Source of the DNA: Brassica napus
Lineage: Eukaryota > Streptophyta > Magnoliopsida > Brassicales > Brassicaceae
Direction of reading: 5' to 3'
DNA: 64,000 nt
Assembly: GCF_020379485.1 (NCBI RefSeq)
Contig: NC_063439.1
Location: 10,394,466-10,458,465 of the forward strand
Shown here one piece after another: positions 58,974-64,000 of this stretch (its first letter is position 1; each line of letters opens with the position of its first letter). Made by a program: the position numbers and the translations under genes. The notes beneath the pieces were generated by a model. It saw only the letters and a list, made by a program, of their open reading frames with translations, made no database searches and was not told the DNA's origin.

Positions 58974-59900
58974 ATAGCAATTGTTAACTGGTCATGTGGC
59001 ATTAACAAGGAACTTATCAAGATACAATATGAGGTGTGATAACAACTGTCTAAGATGCAGAAAACCTAAAGAATCAGTAGTCCATGCCATCTTTGAATGT
59101 CCACCAGTTCTGCAGGCTTGGTCTTTATCATCAACTCCAACAAATCCAAATTTGTTCCCAGTATCAAGCGTCTGCACAAACATGGATTACCTATTCTGGA
59201 GGAAAAACGACATCATTGAGCCATAACAAGACAGAGATCCTGATAATATGGTATATCTAGAAGAGTAGGAATGACAAATTTTTCAGGAGGATAGACAAAG
59301 AGAACCATTAGAGCTGGTTAGATATGCAGAAAGTGAATGCTAAGCCTGGTTTGATGCGAATGAAGTGTCAAAACCAGTGATACAGAAAAACAATACTGAA
59401 GAACCCCAAGTCTTAAGCTTAGGTAATATTTGCTTGTTAGATGGATATTGGACATCTACTGCTCACTTTAGTAGATATGGATAAATTTGGATGAACAGTG
59501 GGGGGAACATACGGCTTATGGGGACCAGAAATATCACTCGACCCGAATCGGCCCTGCATTCGGAACTAGAAGCACTGTGATGGGCAATGGAGAATATACT
59601 TCAACACTCGACATGTCAGAGCTTTGGGACAGACTGTAAGGACTTGATCGCAATGATAAAAGAACCTCATGCTTGACCAAGCTTTGCGACAGAATTGGAG
59701 AGGATAGAAACGCTTCAAATATGCTTCACGGACTTCAGCATCATTCATGTACCAAGAGCGTGCAATCAGATTTCAGACTTTTTAGCTAAAACTGCGAGAT
59801 CCTTCCATAGAAAATTACTTTTTATTGGTTGTTCTATTCCGGTCTGGTTACACAGTCCACTTTAACTTGAGTAATAGAATGGCCTTCCGATGTCAAAAAA
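58974..59900 (+). mobile_element. 5'-truncated LINE (non-LTR retrotransposon) 3' end
   Basis: The segment encodes the C-terminal parts of a plant LINE ORF2: a zinc-binding zf-RVT region (CDNNCLRCRKP then VVHAIFECP, from about 58981) and an RNase H-like region (ESALHSELEALWWAMENM, FTDFSIIHVPRACNQISDFL) up to about 59864. Several stops break it. It ends in a short poly-A at about 59895 and is flanked by an 11-bp repeat AAAATGGTACT (58963-58973 and 59901-59911), the mark of target-primed insertion. The reverse transcriptase is missing. Confidence 0.92.
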
Positions 59901-59911
59901 AAAATGGTACT

Positions 59912-60298
59912 CTAATTTTATTTAGAAGATAAAAAGTGTATCCTCTATGTTTTTGGTTACTAGTCTGTTTTATTTATTTCTCATGATATAACTTTTGCTT
60001 CTAATATTACAAGCAATAATTATAGACATTACTTTTTTATTTAGATATTTTCCTGAACTCATTTATTGTGATTAACGTAACTTAGGTGCAATTTCTTTTC
60101 GAAAGAAAACATATAAAAGTGATGGAATGTGAAAATTAAAAATCACGAAATCCAAAATGTATTTAACTTAAAATGGTGTATTATATTAGCCAATAGTTTG
60201 CTAACCTGTTTTTCAATGAACTTAAACACTTTGTCTAAGTTTATTTTCTTTCATTTATCCATGTTTCTGGGTTCACTAGTCTAGATCTCTTTTACTTA
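59912..60298. other. AT-rich spacer, no gene seen
   Basis: Between the LINE 3' target repeat and the hAT insertion; no recognisable feature. Confidence 0.5.
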
Positions 60299-60306
60299 AA
60301 AAGAAG

Positions 60307-60746
60307 CAGTGTTCTAAAATACGGTCTAGGTGTCTGTTTTAGGCGGTTTTTAAGCGCTATACGGTAGCCAACCGTATTGTTTTTATGTTATACAGTGTTT
60401 TATGCAGATTTATATAATCCGGGCGAATAATAGCATTTAGGCGGACATTATTCGGTCTACGCGGACGTCTAGGCGGATTTTAAGCATCTTTTATATATTT
60501 AAAATGGATTTAACTTTTATAATTTAAAACTATTTATATATGTTAAACTATATATTTATACATAAAATTGGATTTAAAAAATATTTATGTTCAGTTTTTT
60601 CAAAAATAATGTATATATTAATCTTATATTTACGTTTCGGATAAAAATATATATCCGTATATATCCCGTTTAGACGTCCGCTATACGACTACGCGCTATA
60701 CAGTCATGTAACGCGTAATGAACGTCCAACGCATTTTAGAACACTG
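60307..60746. mobile_element. Non-autonomous hAT element, 440 bp
   Basis: The ends CAGTGTTCTAAAATACG and CGCATTTTAGAACACTG are inverted repeats (16 of 17 match), flanked by a perfect 8-bp duplication AAAAGAAG (60299-60306 and 60747-60754). CAGTG ends with an 8-bp duplication are a hAT signature. The interior repeats GGCGG and TACGG words and has no transposase. Confidence 0.95.
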
Positions 60747-60754
60747 AAAAGAAG

Positions 60755-61346
60755 ACTCTTGACTGTTGCTTTTAAATGCAACAGTAACTACTCTTGGGCT
60801 CAAAACTTGTAAAAATTCAATGTGGTTTTTTTTTATAAATACCTAAAGTAACATATGAAGTATATGTATAGATTCATTTATTTATTATTAGTTTGAATCT
60901 GCTTTAGAAATACATAAACTATAAACTATAAACTATAAAACCTATAACCTATAACCTTTACAGCAATGATTTTGCCAAACCCCTAAAAAGAGCTTAGACA
61001 AAACAAACCATAGAAAATGAAAGTTCACTTAAGAAATTGGGGACATATAGGCCCATAGTGTTTTTGGATTGTAAATCAGAACAGATTATAACAAAAAGTG
61101 AACCGAAAATTTATGTGGACCAATAGAACTAATTGCCAATCTGAACCGGACGCGCGTAAATTTTACTCTTTGCTACATTTGTTCCGGTGATTAGAAGAAG
61201 TGAAGAACATTCCCCCCGCAAACCCGTAATTAAAAGACAAAACTAAAATCTCAAATTATACAAAATATAGATGTTATAAATCCTTATTTGTTTTGCTTCA
61301 TTGCTTAGTTATGATGTTTCTGTTTCTTTTTTTTAATTCTTTTTAG
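60755..61346. other. Spacer before the deaminase pseudogene
   Basis: Contains a short AAACTATA tandem run near 60917-60957. No 5' exons of the deaminase were found here. Confidence 0.5.
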
Positions 61347-61986
61347 ATATGTTTGTCACGTTTGAAGTCAGTGCTATACTACACACAAACCATCCATCTG
61401 CGGCTCGACAGGTTAGTAGTCTCTTTGAACATTGTTTCCATGCTTGAGCTAAAAAGGATCAAAACTTTTTGAACACTCTGTGCAACAACTATATAGTTTA
61501 ATACTTATCTGTTTGATATAGAAAACCAAATACTCTCTCACCTGCAAAGAGATTGGAAAAGATTTGTGTGTATCCGGATGGTTTATTCAAGTTTGTTTGT
61601 GTTCCTCAAATCTTTGGCAGAAGCTTTTATGTGACAATTTTCACTTGCATTCAGTGTACCAAGATTATACAGGTTTATGTACTTCAAACAACTCAGCTTG
61701 ATTTGTCAAATTTGGATCTTATCATCTTAATAAGGCACTCTACTAATGTAATTATACTGTTAATGGCTTCAGCTAACCGGTTGTTTTGATATCAAACATC
61801 GAAACCGTGAGTGATCTGTTAAGACAAGCCAACTCGATGCAGGTAGATCATCACAGTCACATGGACTTGCTTCATACTGGTTTTCGTGTTGCAGTCTGGT
61901 AAATCTATTTTGTGGAAAAGAGATTACATGTCTCAGACGTTACCTACATAAAGCTCGTAGCCATGGCCACCAACATCAAAGTGTAT
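61347..61986 (+). pseudogene. dCMP/cytidine deaminase-family pseudogene
   Basis: Three decayed exons follow the order of the C-terminal half of a deoxycytidylate deaminase-type protein. Exon 1 (61347-61411) has YVCH, then a one-base insertion, then EVSAILHTNHPSAARQ. Exon 2 (61621-61672) has FYVTIFTCIQCTKIIQ, the region of the PCxxC zinc site, with both Cys kept and Pro lost. Exon 3 (61895-61986) starts SG, then a small deletion, then IYFVEKRL...VSDVTYIKLVAMA. Exon borders keep GT/AG. The N-terminal exons are missing and the frame is broken, so it cannot be active. Its place between the SGR5-like gene and KING1 matches Arabidopsis At3g48540 (from memory). Confidence 0.88.
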
Positions 61987-62153
61987 TTATTCTTACTCTG
62001 ACCAGGTACCAAAGTGTATTTCATAGTCACTCAAAGATTAGCTCTTTCCTCTTTTATTGTTTCTATTTGAACGTTAATAAGACAAATTCAAGACTTTTGG
62101 CACAAACAGACAGAGAAGCAAAGACAAACTTACACAAAGAAAGAGACCATTTG

Positions 62154-63904
62154 TTAGACTCTGTAGTTTTGAGGTAGAGGCATAACACCGTCAAAGAAAT
62201 CCCCAAAATAGCCAGGTGGCTCATACACAAGTCTTGCGATGATGTCTCTGAGAGTGATGAGTCCTTCGAGGTTACCTGAATCATCCACCACATATAGTCT
62301 ATGGATCTTCTCAGCGTCTAGCATCAAAATCAGTTCCTTTAGCGTATGGTTCTTAGTGCAAGCAATGACACCACTCAGTATAGGTGCCGATGTATCCCCA
62401 CGCTTCTCCAGATGCTCTCTAACCGCTACTAAGAAGTTCTTCGTTGTGATTGACCTAAGAAAAGATCAAGAGAAAGCATTGAAGATTGACCAATGCTACC
62501 GGAAGGAGTATATATTAAGTATCAAAACCTGTAGTCATGGTAGATCTCTGGTGCAGTGAGGAGAAAGTGAACATCTCTAAGGCTAATGTTGCCTACTGGC
62601 TTCTCACTTTTTCTTTCTATAACAGGTATGCCTCCGATTCTCTTTCTCCTCATCAGCTTGAACGCCTGAAGAACTGGTTCATCCTCATAAATCTGAAAAC
62701 AGAAATGGTGTTAGAAAAAAAAAAATCTCAGTGAAAAGTTATAAGTAGAGATTACAAGATGACCTTAATGATATGATCTTTTGACATAATGGGAAGACCG
62801 ACTTCAGAGAGAGTTTTGACTCCCCAATCCTCAAACCAGTGAAGCCCCACACATTCTGCCAGCATATGAATAACTCCTGACTGTGTGATTATGTTTTCGA
62901 TCTTTGCTTCTCCTAAATCAACCACAGGGATGCTCTTCATTTTGTACTTGGAAAGAAGCAGTAACATGGTTAAAAAGGAGTTGTCTTTCTGCAGAGCAAG
63001 GAAGGGTGCCCATCTGAATGTTCCAGAGATATCTCGAACCTGTCAGAGAGAATAATATCCATAGCGTTTCAGGACAAAGTGTTAAGCTTGTGGGTTTATT
63101 AATAAAGGTAGAAGCTTCACCTTGGTGTTCTTGTAGAGCTCTGAAGAAGTAAGGACCTCAAAGAAGTTTCCGGAAGTTACAGCTGAATCATCTCCGTTGG
63201 CGGTGAAATCATGAGAAGTTCCATTTGAACCTGCAACAGCAGGGCTCCTTGGAGATGTTGGGTCCAACTGTTTTTTTATTTATTTCCAAAGTAGAAAAGT
63301 CAAGCAACTTTAGTTGACTCACAAGATAGATAGGTTCTAAAGAGAAGGTTGGAAGGAAGAATGACCTGGTGCAAAAGCCAGACTACAATGCCTGGAAACT
63401 CCACAATACCGATGTAGCGATCAATCCAGCTGGCGTCTTCAGGAGCGTCAACATCTACAACAGGAGCGCTCAAGACCTTGAGTTTCGATAGTGTCTCCAC
63501 AGCTTCAGCCAAACTTGTGTCTGATCTTATCTCGATGTCTACACAGATAAAAAAACACAACAAGAGACACCAGAACCGAATCAACATCTGTTAAACTGTG
63601 ATAACAACTGCATCTAATTATCTAAAACCAGAGAGGCATCTAAACCGAACTGACACAAGTATCTGAAGTAAACCGGAATTGATTCCAAACTCATATTACC
63701 TTGTGAGTCAGAGGAGAGAGGGAAAGCAGAGACAGGGATGCTCTCGAAGCAGGCGTTGAGCTTCTCATCAGGGCTGAGCTGAGGCTTCTGCTCATCCCAG
63801 AGATCTTCCACGCGCATCCCTAGCTTAGCTTCCGGGCTCGACACCTCACTTCGATGCCCTAAGCTCTCGCTCCTCACTATCTTTATCTCCGGCACACTCG
63901 CCAT
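62154..63904 (-). CDS. KING1: SnRK1 regulatory subunit gamma-1 (KING1)
   Basis: Gamma-type CBS-domain protein of the SnRK1/AMPK/SNF1 energy-sensing kinase family. Six exons on the minus strand: 63904-63700, 63538-63366, 63267-63121, 63039-62764, 62692-62529 and 62454-62154. All introns are GT-AG and phases agree, giving 421 residues against 424 in Arabidopsis At3g48530. The N-terminus MASVPEIKIVRSESLGHRS and the end FFDGVMPLPQNYRV match it. Four CBS repeats are recognisable: around APVVDVDAPED and YIGIVEFPG; KMKSIPVVDLG; RKRIGGIPVIE with VGNISLRDV; and HRLYVVDDSGNLEGLITLRDI. The start is the ATG at 63904-63902. No damage is seen. Confidence 0.97.
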
Positions 63905-64000
63905 CTTCTCCAAGGCAAGCTCACAGTGAAAAAGGTTCTCACTTTATCCTCCAAACGAAACCAAATATGCTCTCTTTTTTATCGGTCAGAAGCTTTATTC
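63905..64000 (-). promoter_or_regulatory. KING1 5' leader (partial)
   Basis: Short segment upstream of the KING1 start codon at the window edge, probably 5' UTR; the promoter lies outside. Confidence 0.5.

Noticed and set aside
60917..60957. Interstitial telomere repeat
   Set aside because: The units read AAACTATA and CCTATAA and not CCCTAAA.

Overview
The window is plant nuclear DNA from the Brassicaceae, most likely a Brassica species. Recognisable genes have Arabidopsis-like intron structure and sit in a very AT-rich background full of Helitrons, hAT elements, Ty1/copia elements and LINE debris. Gene order follows a short block of Arabidopsis thaliana chromosome 3, from memory At3g48590 down to At3g48530: NF-YC1, Sec61 gamma, acetolactate synthase (AHAS), a SHOOT GRAVITROPISM 5-like protein, a dCMP/cytidine deaminase-family protein and SnRK1 gamma (KING1). 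Here the block is stretched over about 58 kb. Two members (AHAS and the deaminase) are broken, one (NF-YC1) is duplicated, and At3g48580 (an XTH) is not seen.

Layout. 1-3441: minus-strand Ty1/copia element cut by the left edge. 3442-5290: AT-rich spacer. 5291-9033 and 9738-13479: almost identical tandem copies of a 3.74-kb unit carrying an NF-YC1 gene and part of a minus-strand Helitron, separated by about 0.7 kb of filler that holds a broken MAP-kinase fragment. 14566-14895: Sec61 gamma. 17645-18243: truncated AHAS pseudogene. 19441-26072: 5'-truncated TMEM214/DUF2359-like pseudogene split by a 4.5-kb copia element with a perfect target-site duplication. 26189-53961: mainly transposons, including Helitrons (one carrying a Raf-like kinase fragment), hAT elements with 8-bp duplications, an RPA1-like fragment and unclassified AT-rich DNA. 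53962-54525: SGR5-like gene. 54923-61000: Helitrons, a foldback MITE split by a Helitron, a LINE 3' end and a hAT element. 61347-61986: deaminase pseudogene. 62154-63904: complete KING1.

Genes likely to be functional are the two NF-YC1 copies, SEC61G, the SGR5-like gene and KING1. They act in unrelated processes (transcription, ER translocation, probable transcriptional repression or gravitropism, energy signalling), so their proximity reflects inherited gene order and not a pathway. I found no convincing new biological system. The most unusual structures are the NF-YC1 tandem duplication, whose filler is flanked by short copied segments at both junctions; a near-perfect RNA-type hairpin inside a Helitron-borne kinase fragment; and an evenly spaced array of three 20-bp palindromes in which the middle one differs from the intact one mainly by CpG-type transitions. 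All identifications were made by reading the sequence and from memory of families; no database search was run.
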